Assembly (NCBI RefSeq): GCF_021412565.1
Contig: NZ_JAKCLJ010000011.1
Coordinates: 48,812-112,811, forward strand
DNA length: 64,000 nucleotides
Direction: 5' to 3'
Source of the DNA: Shewanella sp. AS1
GTDB lineage: Bacteria > Pseudomonadota > Gammaproteobacteria > Enterobacterales > Shewanellaceae
Shown here: positions 30,934-43,031 of the stretch, one piece after another
Layout of the letters: every line of letters starts with the position of its first letter
Numbering within the stretch: the first letter of the stretch is position 1
Made by a program: the position numbers and the translations under genes
Notes under the pieces: generated by a model
The model's database searches: none
What the model saw: the letters and a program-made list of their open reading frames with translations, nothing else
What the model was told of the DNA's origin: nothing

Positions 30934-32274
30934 TTAGCGTCCAAAGCGATCTAAATTCGCTTTGTTTACTAGGTTAGCTTTCTTCATCACAGACTCATAT
31001 TGATGAGACATCATATGGGTCTGAACCTGAGCCATGAAGTCCATGATCACAACTACCATAATGAGTAGTGAAGTACCGCCAAAATAGAACTGTACTTTCC
31101 ACGTGATTAACATGAACTCCGGAATTAAACAGATAAAGGTAATATATAGAGCACCGGCCAAAGTCAGGCGGGTCATTACTTTATCTATATAACGCGAAGT
31201 CTGTTCTCCAGGACGGATCCCGGGAATAAACGCACCACTCTTCTTCAAGTTATCAGCTGTTTCACGTGGGTTAAACACCAACGCAGTGTAAAAGAAACAG
31301 AAGAAGATGATTGCTGCTGCATACAATAATGAGTAAAGCGGTTGTCCTGGTGAAACAGCGAGTGAAAAATCACTCAACCAAGATAACCCTTCATTTTGAC
31401 CAAACCACTGAGCCAGTGTGCCTGGGAACAAAATGATGCTTGACGCAAAAATTGGTGGGATCACACCCGCCATGTTGACCTTAAGTGGTAAGTGAGTGCT
31501 TTGCGCAGCGAATACCTTACGGCCCTGCTGACGCTTAGCATAGTTAACAACGATACGACGCTGTCCACGCTCAACAAACACTACAAAATAGGTCACAGCG
31601 AATACAATCACTGCAATCAACAATAATACCAGTACGTTCAAGTCGCCTTGACGCGCCTGCTCAGCCGTTTGGCCGATAGCAGATGGTAGGCCAGCAACAA
31701 TACCTGCGAAAATAAGAATCGAGATACCGTTACCTATGCCTCGTTCGGTGATCTGCTCACCTAGCCACATAAGGAACATGGTTCCTGTAACTAAACTCAC
31801 TACCGCAACAAAATAGAAACCAAGACCTAAGTTAACCACCAGGCCAGGAACTAAATTGGGTAAACCGGTTGCGATACCGATCGCTTGGAATGTACCCAAG
31901 ACCAGAGTGCCATATCGAGTATATTGACTGATCTTCTTACGTCCTGATTCGCCTTCCTTTTTCAGTTCAGCAAGTGCAGGATGCACCACAGTCAACAATT
32001 GCATGATAATCGATGCCGAAATGTACGGCATGATACCTAATGCAAAGATAGAAGCACGCTCAAGGGCGCCACCAGAGAACATGTTGAACATGCCTAAGAT
32101 GGTACCCTTCTGCTGATTAAACAGCTCTGCTAATACAGCTGCGTCAATACCAGGAATTGGTACGAACGAACCGGCTCTAAAGACGATAATCGCACCAATC
32201 ACGAACAGGAGGCGTGTTTTCAGTTCAGAAAGCCCGCCTTTCGCGCTTTTTAAATCAAGTCCTGGTTTTGCCAT
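30934..32274 (-). CDS. secY: Protein translocase subunit SecY
   Basis: Central channel of the Sec translocon in the inner membrane. The 446-residue protein has ten predicted membrane helices and the plug/channel landmarks [42 protein letters not shown] and NVHLPLKVN-like [22 protein letters not shown]. The frame extends to 32328, but the ATG at 32274 gives the usual [11 protein letters not shown] start. It lies between rplO and rpmJ in the spc operon. Confidence 0.98.
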   Translation of the reverse strand: MAKPGLDLKSAKGGLSELKTRLLFVIGAIIVFRAGSFVPIPGIDAAVLAELFNQQKGTILGMFNMFSGGALERASIFALGIMPYISASIIMQLLTVVHPALAELKKEGESGRKKISQYTRYGTLVLGTFQAIGIATGLPNLVPGLVVNLGLGFYFVAVVSLVTGTMFLMWLGEQITERGIGNGISILIFAGIVAGLPSAIGQTAEQARQGDLNVLVLLLIAVIVFAVTYFVVFVERGQRRIVVNYAKRQQGRKVFAAQSTHLPLKVNMAGVIPPIFASSIILFPGTLAQWFGQNEGLSWLSDFSLAVSPGQPLYSLLYAAAIIFFCFFYTALVFNPRETADNLKKSGAFIPGIRPGEQTSRYIDKVMTRLTLAGALYITFICLIPEFMLITWKVQFYFGGTSLLIMVVVIMDFMAQVQTHMMSHQYESVMKKANLVNKANLDRFGR

Positions 32275-32281
32275 CGACGTA

Positions 32282-32716
32282 TTATTCCTCGATCTTTCCG
32301 CCGGCAGCTTCAATTGCTGCGCGAGCACCTTTGGTTACCTTAAGACCTTTTACGGTCACTGGGCGTTCAATGGTACCTGAAAGAACGACTTTAGCAAACT
32401 GTATGTTGCGAGTAACGAGATTCGCATCTTTCAGTGCATTTAAGTCGACAACATCACCGTTAACTTTAGCTAGTTCGCTAACACGAATTTCGGCAGTTAC
32501 TAACGCTTTACGCGAAGTGAAACCAAATTTCGGTAGACGGATCTTAAGTGGCATTTGACCACCTTCGAAACCGACACGAACGCCGCCGCCTGAACGTGAC
32601 TTCTGACCTTTGTGACCACGACCAGCAGTCTTACCTAGGCCAGAACCGATACCGCGACCTACACGCTTAGCGGCTGATTTAGAACCAGCTGCTGGAGATA
32701 GAGTATTCAATTTCAT
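32282..32716 (-). CDS. rplO: 50S ribosomal protein L15
   Basis: Late-assembling large-subunit protein. The 144-residue protein begins [20 protein letters not shown], with the Gly/Arg/Lys-rich N-terminal extension ([26 protein letters not shown]) and the globular part ending in the signature [21 protein letters not shown]. It is followed within eight bases by secY. Confidence 0.98.
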   Translation of the reverse strand: MKLNTLSPAAGSKSAAKRVGRGIGSGLGKTAGRGHKGQKSRSGGGVRVGFEGGQMPLKIRLPKFGFTSRKALVTAEIRVSELAKVNGDVVDLNALKDANLVTRNIQFAKVVLSGTIERPVTVKGLKVTKGARAAIEAAGGKIEE

Positions 32717-32719
32717 TGA

Positions 32720-32902
32720 TTAGTCCTCCACCTTAACCATGTAGTAAACCTTGTTAATCATACCGCGTACCGCTGGAGTATCTTCCAGCTCAACAGTGTG
32801 ATTAATACGGCGTAGACCTAGACCAGTCAAAGTTGCACGATGCTTAGGCAAACGTCCAATTGAACTCTTAGTCTGAGTTACTTTTAAAGTTTTTGTAGCC
32901 AT
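32720..32902 (-). CDS. rpmD: 50S ribosomal protein L30
   Basis: Sixty-residue L30, [20 protein letters not shown] onward with the motif [35 protein letters not shown]. Three bases separate its stop from the rplO start and five separate it from rpsE, so it is within the tightly packed spc operon. Confidence 0.98.
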   Translation of the reverse strand: MATKTLKVTQTKSSIGRLPKHRATLTGLGLRRINHTVELEDTPAVRGMINKVYYMVKVED

Positions 32903-32907
32903 GATGC

Positions 32908-33411
32908 TTAACCTCGAATTTCATCAACATTCAGGCCACGCTTAGCTGCGATTTGAGCTGGTGACTTCATGTGCACCAACGCATCTACAGTTGCGCGAAC
33001 GATGTTGATCGGGTTAGTAGAACCGTATGCTTTTGACAGTACGTTATGAACGCCTGCTACTTCCAATACGGCGCGCATCGCACCACCGGCAATAATACCA
33101 GTACCTTCAGACGCTGGTTGCATGTATACACGTGAACCAGTGTGACGGCCCTTAACAGGGTGATGCAGAGTACCATTTACAATTTCAACAGTAACAATGT
33201 TACGGCGAGCCTTTTCCATTGCTTTTTGAATTGCTGCTGGTACTTCACGCGCTTTACCATAGCCATAGCCGACTTTACCGTTACCGTCACCCACTACAGT
33301 TAGTGCAGTGAAGCTAAAGATACGTCCGCCTTTAACTACTTTAGAAACACGATTTACTGCAACTAATTTTTCTTGCAGATCGTCTTTTTGTTGAGCTTCA
33401 AATTTAGCCAT
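32908..33411 (-). CDS. rpsE: 30S ribosomal protein S5
   Basis: Small-subunit protein at the mRNA entry tunnel, important for decoding fidelity. In the 167-residue protein the N-terminal double-stranded RNA-binding fold is seen in [36 protein letters not shown], followed by the second domain [39 protein letters not shown]. Confidence 0.98.
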   Translation of the reverse strand: MAKFEAQQKDDLQEKLVAVNRVSKVVKGGRIFSFTALTVVGDGNGKVGYGYGKAREVPAAIQKAMEKARRNIVTVEIVNGTLHHPVKGRHTGSRVYMQPASEGTGIIAGGAMRAVLEVAGVHNVLSKAYGSTNPINIVRATVDALVHMKSPAQIAAKRGLNVDEIRG

Positions 33412-33424
33412 TTTTAATCATTCC

Positions 33425-33775
33425 TTAGAACTGTAGGCCAGCTTCACGAGCAGCGTCTGCTAGAGCAGCAACGCGACCATGATACTTAAAGCCGGAACGA
33501 TCGAATGCAACTACAGTTACGCCTTTCTCGATTGCACGCTCAGCAATGGCTTTGCCTACTGCTTTAGCTGCATCAACGTTACCTGTGTATTTAAGCTGCT
33601 CTGATACCGCTTTTTCAGCAGTAGAAGCTGCCGCCACAACTTGCGCGTTGGCATCAATAACCTGTGCGTAAGTATGACGTGGTGTACGATGTACAACCAG
33701 ACGGTTAACGCCCAGCTCTTGGATCTTCTTACGGGCGCGAGTCGCGCGGCGTAAGCGAGATGTTTTCTTATCCAT
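33425..33775 (-). CDS. rplR: 50S ribosomal protein L18
   Basis: 5S rRNA-binding protein of the central protuberance. The 116-residue protein begins [19 protein letters not shown] and has [17 protein letters not shown] and [29 protein letters not shown]. It is between rplF and rpsE. Confidence 0.98.
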   Translation of the reverse strand: MDKKTSRLRRATRARKKIQELGVNRLVVHRTPRHTYAQVIDANAQVVAAASTAEKAVSEQLKYTGNVDAAKAVGKAIAERAIEKGVTVVAFDRSGFKYHGRVAALADAAREAGLQF

Positions 33776-33785
33776 ATCGCGTTAC

Positions 33786-34316
33786 CTACTTCTTCTTAGC
33801 CTCTTTACGGCGTACTTGTTCATCAGCATAACGAACACCTTTACCTTTGTAAGGCTCTGGTGGACGGTAGCCACGAATCTCTGCAGCAACTTGGCCGATC
33901 AACTGCTTATCGGTACCTTTCAGTACGATTTCAGTTTGTGATGGGCACTCTGCAGTTACGCCGTCAGGAAGCTGGTGTACTAGAGGATGTGAGAAACCTA
34001 GAGTCAAGTCGATACCGTTACCAGCAATTTTTGCACGGTAACCAACACCAACTAGAGTCAGTTTTCTTTCAAAACCTTGGCTAACACCAACAACCATGTT
34101 GTTGATTAAAGCTCGAGCAGTACCAGCTTGCGCAGCAGTTGAAGCGCCTTCAGCTGGAGAACACTTGACTTCGTTGTTTTCAACAACAACAGAAACCTCA
34201 GCGTTAATTACTCGAGTCAAACTACCTTTGGCACCTTTAACGGTGATAGTTTGTTCGTTTAAAGTCACTTCTACGCCTGCAGGGATAGCGACTGGTGCTT
34301 TTGCGACACGAGACAT
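33786..34316 (-). CDS. rplF: 50S ribosomal protein L6
   Basis: Large-subunit protein near the elongation-factor binding site and the sarcin-ricin loop. The 176-residue protein has two related domains; the second carries [25 protein letters not shown] and the end has [29 protein letters not shown], the L6 signature. Confidence 0.98.
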   Translation of the reverse strand: MSRVAKAPVAIPAGVEVTLNEQTITVKGAKGSLTRVINAEVSVVVENNEVKCSPAEGASTAAQAGTARALINNMVVGVSQGFERKLTLVGVGYRAKIAGNGIDLTLGFSHPLVHQLPDGVTAECPSQTEIVLKGTDKQLIGQVAAEIRGYRPPEPYKGKGVRYADEQVRRKEAKKK

Positions 34317-34326
34317 TGCTAGCTCC

Positions 34327-34719
34327 TTATGCTACGTAGCAGATAACTTCTCCACCCATGCCTTGTTGGCGGGCGGCACGATCAGTCATCAAACCTTTAG
34401 AAGTGGACACGATTGCGACACCCAGACCGCCCATCACCTTTGGTAGATCGTTTTTACCTTTGTAAATACGAAGACCAGGACGACTTACGCGCTGGATAGT
34501 CTCAACGACTGGTTGGCCTTGGAAATACTTTAACGTGATTTCTAAAACCGGCTTGGCTTCGCCTGCTACGGCGTAGTCAGTGATATAACCTTCTTCTTTA
34601 AGCGTCTGTGCGATAGCAACTTTCAGCTTAGCAGAAGGCATAGATACTGATACTTTGTTAGCAGCTTGGCCGTTACGAATGCGAGTTAACATATCCGCAA
34701 TTGGATCTTGCATGCTCAT
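34327..34719 (-). CDS. rpsH: 30S ribosomal protein S8
   Basis: Primary 16S-binding protein of the platform. In E. coli it also represses the spc operon by binding near the rplE start. The 130-residue protein begins [20 protein letters not shown] and ends [22 protein letters not shown], the standard S8 signature. Confidence 0.98.
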   Translation of the reverse strand: MSMQDPIADMLTRIRNGQAANKVSVSMPSAKLKVAIAQTLKEEGYITDYAVAGEAKPVLEITLKYFQGQPVVETIQRVSRPGLRIYKGKNDLPKVMGGLGVAIVSTSKGLMTDRAARQQGMGGEVICYVA

Positions 34720-34742
34720 ATTAGCTTACTCCGTGACAAGTA

Positions 34743-35048
34743 TTACCAGCTGGCCTTACGCAGACCAGGAACTTCACCACGCATGGTAGCTTCACGCAGT
34801 TTGATACGGCTCAGGCCGAACTTGCGTAGGAAACCATGTGGGCGACCAGTTTGACTACAACGATTACGCTGACGCGCAGAACTTGAGTCACGTGGTAGAC
34901 CTTGCAGCTTAAGAACTGCATCCCAACGATCTTCATCAGAAGTGGTTGGACTGCTAATGATAGCCTTAAGAGCTAGACGCTTTTCAGCATACTTAGCCAC
35001 GAGCTTTGCACGTTTTGCTTCACGTGCTTTCATTGAACTTTTTGCCAT
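34743..35048 (-). CDS. rpsN: 30S ribosomal protein S14, zinc-free form
   Basis: Head protein of the small subunit. It is the long 101-residue form that lacks the paired CxxC zinc motifs of short S14 proteins; only one Cys is present ([26 protein letters not shown]). This form is usual for gammaproteobacteria. Confidence 0.98.
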   Translation of the reverse strand: MAKSSMKAREAKRAKLVAKYAEKRLALKAIISSPTTSDEDRWDAVLKLQGLPRDSSSARQRNRCSQTGRPHGFLRKFGLSRIKLREATMRGEVPGLRKASW

Positions 35049-35058
35049 TTCGCTACCC

Positions 35059-35598
35059 TTATTTCTTGAATGGGAAGTTAAAGGCGTCTAATAAAGCACG
35101 GCCTTCTTCGTCATTCTTCGCAGTAGTCGTGATCACAATATCCATACCGCGGATTTTATCGATTTTATCGTAATCGATTTCCGGGAAGATGATTTGCTCA
35201 CGAACACCCATTGCGTAGTTACCACGTCCGTCGAACGACTTAGCGCTCAGACCACGGAAGTCGCGGATACGCGGGATTGCGATATCAACTAAACGCTCAA
35301 GGAATTCCCACATACGTTCGCCACGTAGGGTTACCTTGCAGCCGATCGGGTAGCCATCACGGATTTTAAAACCAGCAACTGATTTACGAGCAACAGTTAC
35401 AACTGGCTTTTGACCAGCAATAGCAGTCATGTCACGAAGCGCGTGCTCCATAACTTTCTTATCTGCCACAGCTTCGCCAACACCCATGTTCAGGGTGATT
35501 TTCTCAATCCGAGGGACTTGCATGACACTGGTATAACCGAACTTCTTAGAAAGCTCAGCGATAACAGTCTCTTTATATTTATCATGCAGTTTCGCCAT
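35059..35598 (-). CDS. rplE: 50S ribosomal protein L5
   Basis: 5S rRNA-binding protein of the central protuberance that contacts P-site tRNA and S13. The 179-residue protein has [21 protein letters not shown] and the C-terminal [29 protein letters not shown]. Its first codons (ATGGCGAAACTGCATGATAA) and the 12 bases before closely resemble E. coli, where S8 binds here to repress the operon. That S8 control holds here too is an inference. Confidence 0.98.
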   Translation of the reverse strand: MAKLHDKYKETVIAELSKKFGYTSVMQVPRIEKITLNMGVGEAVADKKVMEHALRDMTAIAGQKPVVTVARKSVAGFKIRDGYPIGCKVTLRGERMWEFLERLVDIAIPRIRDFRGLSAKSFDGRGNYAMGVREQIIFPEIDYDKIDKIRGMDIVITTTAKNDEEGRALLDAFNFPFKK

Positions 35599-35610
35599 CG
35601 TTTACTCCAA

Positions 35611-35925
35611 TTACTTAACGAGTTCACTGTTCGACTTAAAGAAACGAACCTTTTGGCCGTCTTCAAATCGGAAACCAACGCGATCAGCTTTGCCAGTGGC
35701 AGAGTTGAAAATCGCTACATTTGATGCTTGTATCGGTGCTTCTTTCTCAACAATACCACCAGTCACACCCAGTTGTGGGTTAGGCTTCTGGTGCTTCTTG
35801 ATCAGATTGATGCCTTCTACAATTAACTTACCAGTTGGCAAAACTTGAGAAACTTTACCGCGTTTACCCTTGTCTTTACCTGCTAGTACAATTACTTCGT
35901 CTTCACGACGGATTTTAGCTGCCAT
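35611..35925 (-). CDS. rplX: 50S ribosomal protein L24
   Basis: Assembly-initiating large-subunit protein at the tunnel exit. The 104-residue protein has the KOW motif near the N-terminus ([39 protein letters not shown]) and [29 protein letters not shown]. It lies between rplN and rplE. Confidence 0.98.
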   Translation of the reverse strand: MAAKIRREDEVIVLAGKDKGKRGKVSQVLPTGKLIVEGINLIKKHQKPNPQLGVTGGIVEKEAPIQASNVAIFNSATGKADRVGFRFEDGQKVRFFKSNSELVK

Positions 35926-35936
35926 TTTGAAGCTCC

Positions 35937-36305
35937 TTACAGTACTTCTGGTGCCAGAGAAACAATTTTCATAAATTGTTCTGTACGCAGTTCACGCGTC
36001 ACTGGTCCAAAGATACGAGTACCAATCGGTGCAAGGTTTGCGTTAAGCAAAACCGCTGCATTGCGATCGAAGCGAATGACAGAACCATCTGGACGACGTA
36101 CGCCTTTCTTAGTACGGACTACCACCGCGTTATACACGTCACCTTTCTTCGCTTTACCGCGAGGAATAGCTTCTTTAACAGAAACCTTGATGACGTCGCC
36201 GATACCGGCATAACGACGATGAGAGCCACCCAAGACCTTAATACACTGAACTCTACGAGCGCCACTGTTACAGGCGACTTCTAGAGTCGATTGCATTTGG
36301 ATCAT
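35937..36305 (-). CDS. rplN: 50S ribosomal protein L14
   Basis: Large-subunit protein at the subunit interface. The 122-residue protein starts [20 protein letters not shown] and has [37 protein letters not shown]. It is the first gene of the spc operon, downstream of its own promoter region and of the S10-operon terminator. Confidence 0.98.
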   Translation of the reverse strand: MIQMQSTLEVACNSGARRVQCIKVLGGSHRRYAGIGDVIKVSVKEAIPRGKAKKGDVYNAVVVRTKKGVRRPDGSVIRFDRNAAVLLNANLAPIGTRIFGPVTRELRTEQFMKIVSLAPEVL

Positions 36306-36396
36306 TTTAAGTGCTCCGCTATCGTTACTTCACAAATCCCATTTTTGGGCATAGTTAAACCATTTTAGACTAAATTAACGTCCAAAATGGCGCGCA

Positions 36397-36405
36397 AGTA
36401 TAACA
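36397..36405 (-). promoter_or_regulatory. Likely spc-operon promoter (extended -10)
   Basis: Minus-strand TGTTATACT, an extended -10 element (TGn then TATACT), lies about 90 bases upstream of rplN and just after the S10-operon terminator. No good -35 was found at the matching distance. An inverted repeat CCATTTT/AAAATGG follows in the leader. Confidence 0.5.
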
Positions 36406-36435
36406 CCACCTAAAAAGAATAGATAGCATTAAAAA

Positions 36436-36468
36436 TAAAAACGGCCCCTCATCTGGAGCCGTTTTTTA
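36436..36468 (-). terminator. Terminator of the S10 operon, after rpsQ
   Basis: Arms AAAACGGC and GCCGTTTT with GG/CC pairing inside a 12-base loop and T residues on the minus-strand 3' side. It begins 15 bases after the rpsQ stop. It separates the S10 and spc operons, which are joined more loosely in E. coli. Confidence 0.85.
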
Positions 36469-36482
36469 AAAGCTTAATAAAA

Positions 36483-36731
36483 TTAAGCCTTTGTTACTAC
36501 TTCAACCAGAGTCCAAGACTTAGTCTTAGACAGCGGACGGCATTCGCGAATAGTCACGATATCGCCAGCATTACACTGATTTGTTTCGTCATGAGCATGG
36601 ATCTTAGTAGTACGCTTGATGAACTTACCATATAGAGGGTGTTTCACCTTACGTTCAATAGCTACAGTGATAGACTTGTCCATCTTGTCGCTAATTACTC
36701 GACCTTGCAAAGTACGGATTTTATCAGTCAT
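36483..36731 (-). CDS. rpsQ: 30S ribosomal protein S17
   Basis: Primary 16S rRNA-binding OB-fold protein. The 82-residue protein has [43 protein letters not shown] and [24 protein letters not shown]. It is the last gene of the S10 operon; its ATG overlaps the rpmC stop by one base. Confidence 0.98.
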   Translation of the reverse strand: MTDKIRTLQGRVISDKMDKSITVAIERKVKHPLYGKFIKRTTKIHAHDETNQCNAGDIVTIRECRPLSKTKSWTLVEVVTKA

Positions 36732-36922
36732 TATGCACCCGCCTTAGAAGTAATAATGGTCTTAACGCGCGCGATGTTACGACGCACGATTTTAAGCTGA
36801 TGAGTCTGAGTCAACTGACCAGTGGCGTGTTGCATACGCAGATTAAACTGCTCACGCAGCAGACCAAGCAGTTCAGCGTTCAATTCTTCAACGCTCTTCT
36901 GTGTTAGTTCGCTCGCTTTCAT
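36731..36922 (-). CDS. rpmC: 50S ribosomal protein L29
   Basis: Two-helix protein at the polypeptide tunnel exit and part of the docking site for trigger factor and SRP. The 63-residue protein is [20 protein letters not shown] onward with [30 protein letters not shown]. Its start overlaps the rplP stop by one base. Confidence 0.98.
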   Translation of the reverse strand: MKASELTQKSVEELNAELLGLLREQFNLRMQHATGQLTQTHQLKIVRRNIARVKTIITSKAGA

Positions 36923-37332
36923 TACATCACCGTCTTAGTTACGAAGGTAGTCTTAATTGGAAGCTTGGCAGCTGCTAAAGTAAACGCTTCACGCGCTAGA
37001 GCTTCAGGAACACCATTCATCTCGTAAAGAACCTTACCAGGTTGGATCTGGCAAACCCAGTATTCAACGTTACCCTTACCTTTACCCATACGCACTTCAA
37101 GAGGCTTAGAGGTAATTGGCTTGTCAGGGAAAACACGAATCCAAATTTGACCTTGACGTTTAATGTGACGTGTCATAGCACGACGCGCTGATTCGATTTG
37201 GCGAGCAGTTAGACGACCACGTCCAACAGCTTTCAAACCGAATTCACCGAAGCTTACTTCAGTGCCGTTCGCCAGACCGCGGTTACGGCCTTTGAACATT
37301 TTGCGAAACTTCATTCGTTTTGGTTGCAGCAT
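36922..37332 (-). CDS. rplP: 50S ribosomal protein L16
   Basis: Large-subunit protein that helps set the A-site and assembles late. The 136-residue protein has [20 protein letters not shown], the [22 protein letters not shown] motif and [25 protein letters not shown]. It is coupled to rpmC downstream and follows rpsC after 11 bases. Confidence 0.98.
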   Translation of the reverse strand: MLQPKRMKFRKMFKGRNRGLANGTEVSFGEFGLKAVGRGRLTARQIESARRAMTRHIKRQGQIWIRVFPDKPITSKPLEVRMGKGKGNVEYWVCQIQPGKVLYEMNGVPEALAREAFTLAAAKLPIKTTFVTKTVM

Positions 37333-37343
37333 TGCCAGCTCTC

Positions 37344-38033
37344 CTATTTACCGCGAGGCTTACGCTTCGGCTGCTGTTTCGGCTCTTCCAGTGCAGGTAC
37401 AACGCCGTCCAGAACTTCACCTTTGAAGACCCAAACTTTAACGCCGATCACACCATATTGAGTGTGACTTTCTGCAGTAGAGTAGTCGATATCAGCACGC
37501 AGTGTATGTAGAGGCACACGACCTTCACGATACCACTCTGAACGCGCAATCTCAGCACCGCCTAGACGGCCGCTCACTTCAACTTTAATACCCTTAGCGC
37601 CAAGACGCATTGCATTTTGTACCGCACGCTTCATAGCACGACGGAACATAACACGACGCTCTAGCTGAGAAGCGATGCCTTCGGCAACCAGCTTCGCATC
37701 TAGCTCAGGCTTACGGATTTCAGCGATGTTGATTTGAGCTGGAGTACCAGTCAACTTGGCAACTTGGTCGCGCAACTTCTCAACGTCTTCACCTTTCTTA
37801 CCAATCACAACACCTGGACGGGCAGTGTGAATAGTAACGCGAACACTCTTCGCTGGACGCTCGATAACGATCTTAGAAACTGAAGCTTGCTTAAGTTTCT
37901 TTTCTAGAAACTTACGCACTTCCCAGTCACTGCTCAGGTTATTGGCATAATCTGATTTATCAGCGTACCAAGTCGAGATCCAAGGCTTAGTGATACCCAG
38001 ACGGATACCATTAGGATGTACTTTCTGTCCCAT
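37344..38033 (-). CDS. rpsC: 30S ribosomal protein S3
   Basis: Head protein at the mRNA entry with helicase activity together with S4 and S5. The 229-residue protein has [20 protein letters not shown], the KH domain ([21 protein letters not shown]) and the C-terminal [36 protein letters not shown]. Confidence 0.98.
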   Translation of the reverse strand: MGQKVHPNGIRLGITKPWISTWYADKSDYANNLSSDWEVRKFLEKKLKQASVSKIVIERPAKSVRVTIHTARPGVVIGKKGEDVEKLRDQVAKLTGTPAQINIAEIRKPELDAKLVAEGIASQLERRVMFRRAMKRAVQNAMRLGAKGIKVEVSGRLGGAEIARSEWYREGRVPLHTLRADIDYSTAESHTQYGVIGVKVWVFKGEVLDGVVPALEEPKQQPKRKPRGK

Positions 38034-38042
38034 TGCTAACTC

Positions 38043-38375
38043 CTAGCGATCTGACACAACCACAGTAATGTGGCTGGTGCGCTTGATTATACGATCAGCA
38101 CGGCCTTTAGCACGTGGCATGATACGCTTCATAGTTGGACCTTCATCTACAAAGACTTTTCCAACTTTCAGCTCGTCAATGTCAGCACCTTCATTGTGCT
38201 CAGCATTGGCGATAGCAGAATCAAGTACTTTTTTAACAAGTACAGCTGCTTTCTTAGGGCTGAAAGTCAAAATTTCGAGAGCCTTAGCAACAGGCAGTCC
38301 ACGAATTTGATCTGCAACCAAACGGCACTTTTGAGGCGACGTACGGGCAAAACGATGTTTAGCTAAAACTTCCAT
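38043..38375 (-). CDS. rplV: 50S ribosomal protein L22
   Basis: Large-subunit protein with a loop lining the exit tunnel. The 110-residue protein contains [19 protein letters not shown] and the tunnel loop/tail [34 protein letters not shown]. The loop sequence looks like the macrolide-sensitive wild type. Confidence 0.98.
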   Translation of the reverse strand: MEVLAKHRFARTSPQKCRLVADQIRGLPVAKALEILTFSPKKAAVLVKKVLDSAIANAEHNEGADIDELKVGKVFVDEGPTMKRIMPRAKGRADRIIKRTSHITVVVSDR

Positions 38376-38390
38376 CTTGAGTCTCCCGTA

Positions 38391-39508
<1,118 letters not shown>

Positions 39509-39524
39509 GATAATTCTCCTTTGC

Positions 39525-39824
39525 TTACTCAGCGCCGACGAAATCGATGTCAGCACCAGCAGCCAAAGTCACATAGGCTTTTTTCCAATCGCTACGACGG
39601 CCAGTACGGGCACCGTGACGCTTAGTTTTACCTTTGTTAACTAGAGTGCGAACTGAATCAACTTCAACTTCGAACAACTTAGCTACTGCAGCCTTGATTT
39701 CAGCTTTAGTCGCATCGATAGCTACACGGAAAACGACCGTGTTGTTATTTTCAGCGCATACAGTACTCTTTTCAGAGATGTGTGGCGCTAGAATAACTTT
39801 TAGCAAACGTTCTTCGCTTATCAT
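39525..39824 (-). CDS. rplW: 50S ribosomal protein L23
   Basis: Tunnel-exit protein, main docking site for trigger factor and SRP. The 99-residue protein has [45 protein letters not shown] and the loop [24 protein letters not shown]. Its ATG overlaps the rplD stop by four bases. Confidence 0.98.
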   Translation of the reverse strand: MISEERLLKVILAPHISEKSTVCAENNNTVVFRVAIDATKAEIKAAVAKLFEVEVDSVRTLVNKGKTKRHGARTGRRSDWKKAYVTLAAGADIDFVGAE

Positions 39825-40426
39825 CCCAGCATCTCCTCGATTTGCTTAACAGCATCGGCAGTAACTAGTACTTTGTTGAACGCGATTAGACTTACTGGAT
39901 CGATACCAGCAACGTCACGTACGTCAACTTTGTATAGGTTGCGTGCAGCTAAGAACAAGTTCTCGTCAATTTCTGGAGTAACAATTAAAACGTCTTCCAG
40001 GTTCATTTCCGCCAATTTGGTTTTCAGCTCTTTAGTTTTAGGAGCGTCAACACCGAATGACTCAACGACAACAAGGCGATCTTGACGTACCAATTCGGAC
40101 AGAATGCTTTTCAGCGCGCCGCGGTACATCTTCTTGTTAACTTTTTGGCTGTGATCTTGTGTTTTAGCAGCGAAAGAAACGCCACCGCCACGCCAGATTG
40201 GGCCTTTAACAGTACCAGCACGTGCACGGCCAGTACCTTTTTGGCGCCATGGCTTTTTGCCAGAGCCAGTTACTTCTGCGCGAGTCTTTTGAGCACGAGT
40301 GCCCTGACGCGCGTTTGCAGCGTATGCTACAACTACCTGATGAACCAGTGCTTCATTAAAGTCACGGCCGAAGGTAGTTTCGGAAACTTCAAGAGCACTC
40401 TGTGCGTCTTTCAATACCAATTCCAT
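39821..40426 (-). CDS. rplD: 50S ribosomal protein L4
   Basis: Large-subunit protein lining the exit tunnel. In E. coli it also represses the S10 operon by attenuation and by blocking translation. The 201-residue protein has the tunnel loop [46 protein letters not shown] matching leader lies upstream of rpsJ here. Confidence 0.98.
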   Translation of the reverse strand: MELVLKDAQSALEVSETTFGRDFNEALVHQVVVAYAANARQGTRAQKTRAEVTGSGKKPWRQKGTGRARAGTVKGPIWRGGGVSFAAKTQDHSQKVNKKMYRGALKSILSELVRQDRLVVVESFGVDAPKTKELKTKLAEMNLEDVLIVTPEIDENLFLAARNLYKVDVRDVAGIDPVSLIAFNKVLVTADAVKQIEEMLG

Positions 40427-40443
40427 TACTATCTCCTCAGACC

Positions 40444-41082
40444 TTAAGCTTTAACGGCAGGCTTGATGATCAGGTCGCCGTTTGTAGCGCCTGGAACTGC
40501 ACCCTTAACCAATAGCAGGTTACGTTCAACATCTACACGTACAACGTCTAGATTTTGAGTAGTAACGCGCTCGGCACCCATGTGGCCAGACATTTTCTTA
40601 CCTTTGAAAACGCGACCTGGTGTTTGGTTTTGACCGATAGAACCGTTAGCTCTATGTGCCAATGAGTTACCGTGTGTTGCATCTTGGGTACGGAAGTTCC
40701 AACGCTTAATACCGCCTTGGAAGCCTTTACCTTTTGATTGACCAGTAACATCAACTTTCGCTACGTCAGCGAAGATATCAACATTAAGCTCGGCACCAAC
40801 TTCAATGCCTTCGCCTTCACCATCAGCCAAACGCATTTCCCATAAACCACGACCAGCTTCAACGCCAGCCTTAGCAAAGTGACCTGCTTCTGGTTTAGTG
40901 ATGCGATTAGCTTTTTTGGTACCAGTAGTAACTTGAAGTGCACGGTAACCGTCAGTTTCTAAAGTTTTCACTTGAGCAACGCGGTTAGCTGCGATTTCAA
41001 TTACTGTTACAGGTATTGACGCACCATCTTCAGTGAAGATGCGAGTCATACCTACTTTACGACCGATAAGACCGATAGCCAT
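40444..41082 (-). CDS. rplC: 50S ribosomal protein L3
   Basis: Assembly-initiator protein with a loop reaching the peptidyl-transferase centre. The 212-residue protein has [20 protein letters not shown] and the loop [33 protein letters not shown], which includes the glutamine (in GQNQTPG) that PrmB methylates in E. coli. Confidence 0.98.
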   Translation of the reverse strand: MAIGLIGRKVGMTRIFTEDGASIPVTVIEIAANRVAQVKTLETDGYRALQVTTGTKKANRITKPEAGHFAKAGVEAGRGLWEMRLADGEGEGIEVGAELNVDIFADVAKVDVTGQSKGKGFQGGIKRWNFRTQDATHGNSLAHRANGSIGQNQTPGRVFKGKKMSGHMGAERVTTQNLDVVRVDVERNLLLVKGAVPGATNGDLIIKPAVKA

Positions 41083-41109
41083 CTCTCAAACCTCTTCTAA
41101 GGATCTCAA

Positions 41110-41590
<481 letters not shown>

Positions 41591-41600
<10 letters not shown>

Positions 41601-41618
41601 ATCTCAATTTAGAGATCA
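41591..41618 (-). promoter_or_regulatory. S10-operon promoter
   Basis: Minus-strand -35 TTGATC (41613-41618) and -10 TATAAT (41591-41596) with a 16-base spacer. The spacer holds a perfect inverted repeat GATCTC-TAAATT-GAGATC, and GGGGT/ACCCC flank the whole element. A second TATAAT lies at 41672-41677 with a poor -35. Confidence 0.78.
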
Positions 41619-41718
41619 ACCCCGTTGTATGAATTAACGGCAGTTGGCCGCCAACTCCTAAAGTGGCGAGTATTATACGCTTAGTTTTACTAAAAGCTAG
41701 CATTGAAAATCAGCTAAT

Positions 41719-41745
41719 AAAAAAGGCAGCCTAAGCTGCCTTTTT
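41719..41745 (-). terminator. Terminator of tufA
   Basis: Stem AAAAAGGCAGC / GCTGCCTTTTT with a TTAG loop on the minus strand and a T run, 23 bases after the tufA stop. It is the same hairpin as the one after tufB. Confidence 0.94.
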
Positions 41746-41767
41746 CTGTGTCGTAAAATCTTCGCGA

Positions 41768-42952
41768 TTAAGCGATGATCTTAGCTACAACACCTGCACC
41801 TACTGTGCGGCCACCCTCACGGATAGCGAAACGTAAACCTTCGTCCATCGCGATTGGGCAGATCAGAGTTACGATCATCTTGATGTTGTCGCCTGGCATT
41901 ACCATCTCTACGCCTTCTGGCAGTTCGATAGTACCGGTTACGTCAGTTGTACGGAAGTAGAACTGTGGACGGTAGCCTTTGAAGAATGGAGTGTGACGAC
42001 CACCTTCTTCTTTTGACAGTACGTAAACTTCTGATTCGAACTGAGTGTGTGGAGTGATTGAACCAGGCTTAGCCAATACTTGACCACGCTCAACTTCATC
42101 ACGCTTAGTACCACGTAGTAGTACACCACAGTTCTCACCTGCACGACCTTCGTCAAGCAGCTTACGGAACATTTCAACACCAGTACAAGTTGTCTTAGTA
42201 GTGTCTTTGATACCAACGATTTCTACTTCGTCACCTACACGTACGATACCGCGCTCAACACGACCGGTAACTACTGTACCACGGCCTGAGATTGAGAATA
42301 CGTCTTCGATTGGCAGAATGAATGCACCGTCGATAGCACGCTCTGGCTCTGGAATGTAAGTATCTAGAGCTTCAGCTAGTTCTAGGATCTTAGCTTCCCA
42401 CTGAGCGTCGCCTTCTAGGGCTTTCAGTGCAGAACCTTGGATAACTGGCAGGTCATCACCTGGGAAGTCGTATTCAGAAAGAAGTTCACGAACTTCCATC
42501 TCAACTAGCTCTAACAGCTCTTCGTCATCTACCATGTCACACTTGTTCATGAATACGATGATGAAAGGTACACCTACCTGACGTGAAAGCAGGATGTGCT
42601 CACGAGTCTGTGGCATTGGACCGTCAGTAGAAGCAACTACTAGGATAGCGCCGTCCATCTGTGCAGCACCAGTGATCATGTTTTTAACATAGTCAGCGTG
42701 GCCTGGGCAGTCTACGTGTGCGTAGTGACGTGATGGCGTATCGTATTCGATGTGAGAAGTATTAATGGTAATACCGCGCTCACGCTCTTCTGGAGCGTTA
42801 TCGATCTGTGCGAAGTTTCTCGCTTCACCACCGTAAGTCTTCGATAATACTGAAGAGATAGCTGCAGTCAGAGTTGTTTTACCATGGTCAACGTGACCGA
42901 TGGTGCCCACGTTTACGTGGGGTTTGCTACGTTCAAATTTTTCTTTAGCCAC
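41768..42952 (-). CDS. tufA: Elongation factor Tu, copy A
   Basis: GTPase that delivers aminoacyl-tRNA to the ribosome. The 394-residue protein has the G1 loop GHVDHGKT, G3 DCPGHAD and G4 NKCD, followed by the two beta-barrel domains. The protein is identical to the tufB product. The start codon is GTG, whereas tufB uses ATG. It is the last gene of the str operon (rpsL-rpsG-fusA-tufA), 79 bases after fusA. Confidence 0.99.
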   Translation of the reverse strand: MAKEKFERSKPHVNVGTIGHVDHGKTTLTAAISSVLSKTYGGEARNFAQIDNAPEERERGITINTSHIEYDTPSRHYAHVDCPGHADYVKNMITGAAQMDGAILVVASTDGPMPQTREHILLSRQVGVPFIIVFMNKCDMVDDEELLELVEMEVRELLSEYDFPGDDLPVIQGSALKALEGDAQWEAKILELAEALDTYIPEPERAIDGAFILPIEDVFSISGRGTVVTGRVERGIVRVGDEVEIVGIKDTTKTTCTGVEMFRKLLDEGRAGENCGVLLRGTKRDEVERGQVLAKPGSITPHTQFESEVYVLSKEEGGRHTPFFKGYRPQFYFRTTDVTGTIELPEGVEMVMPGDNIKMIVTLICPIAMDEGLRFAIREGGRTVGAGVVAKIIA

Positions 42953-43031
42953 GATTATATTCCTTTCTTTTCAGAAATACTCAGTCTCGCTGAGTTATAG
43001 CATTCAATATGAGTTATAGACTACTTTGCGC

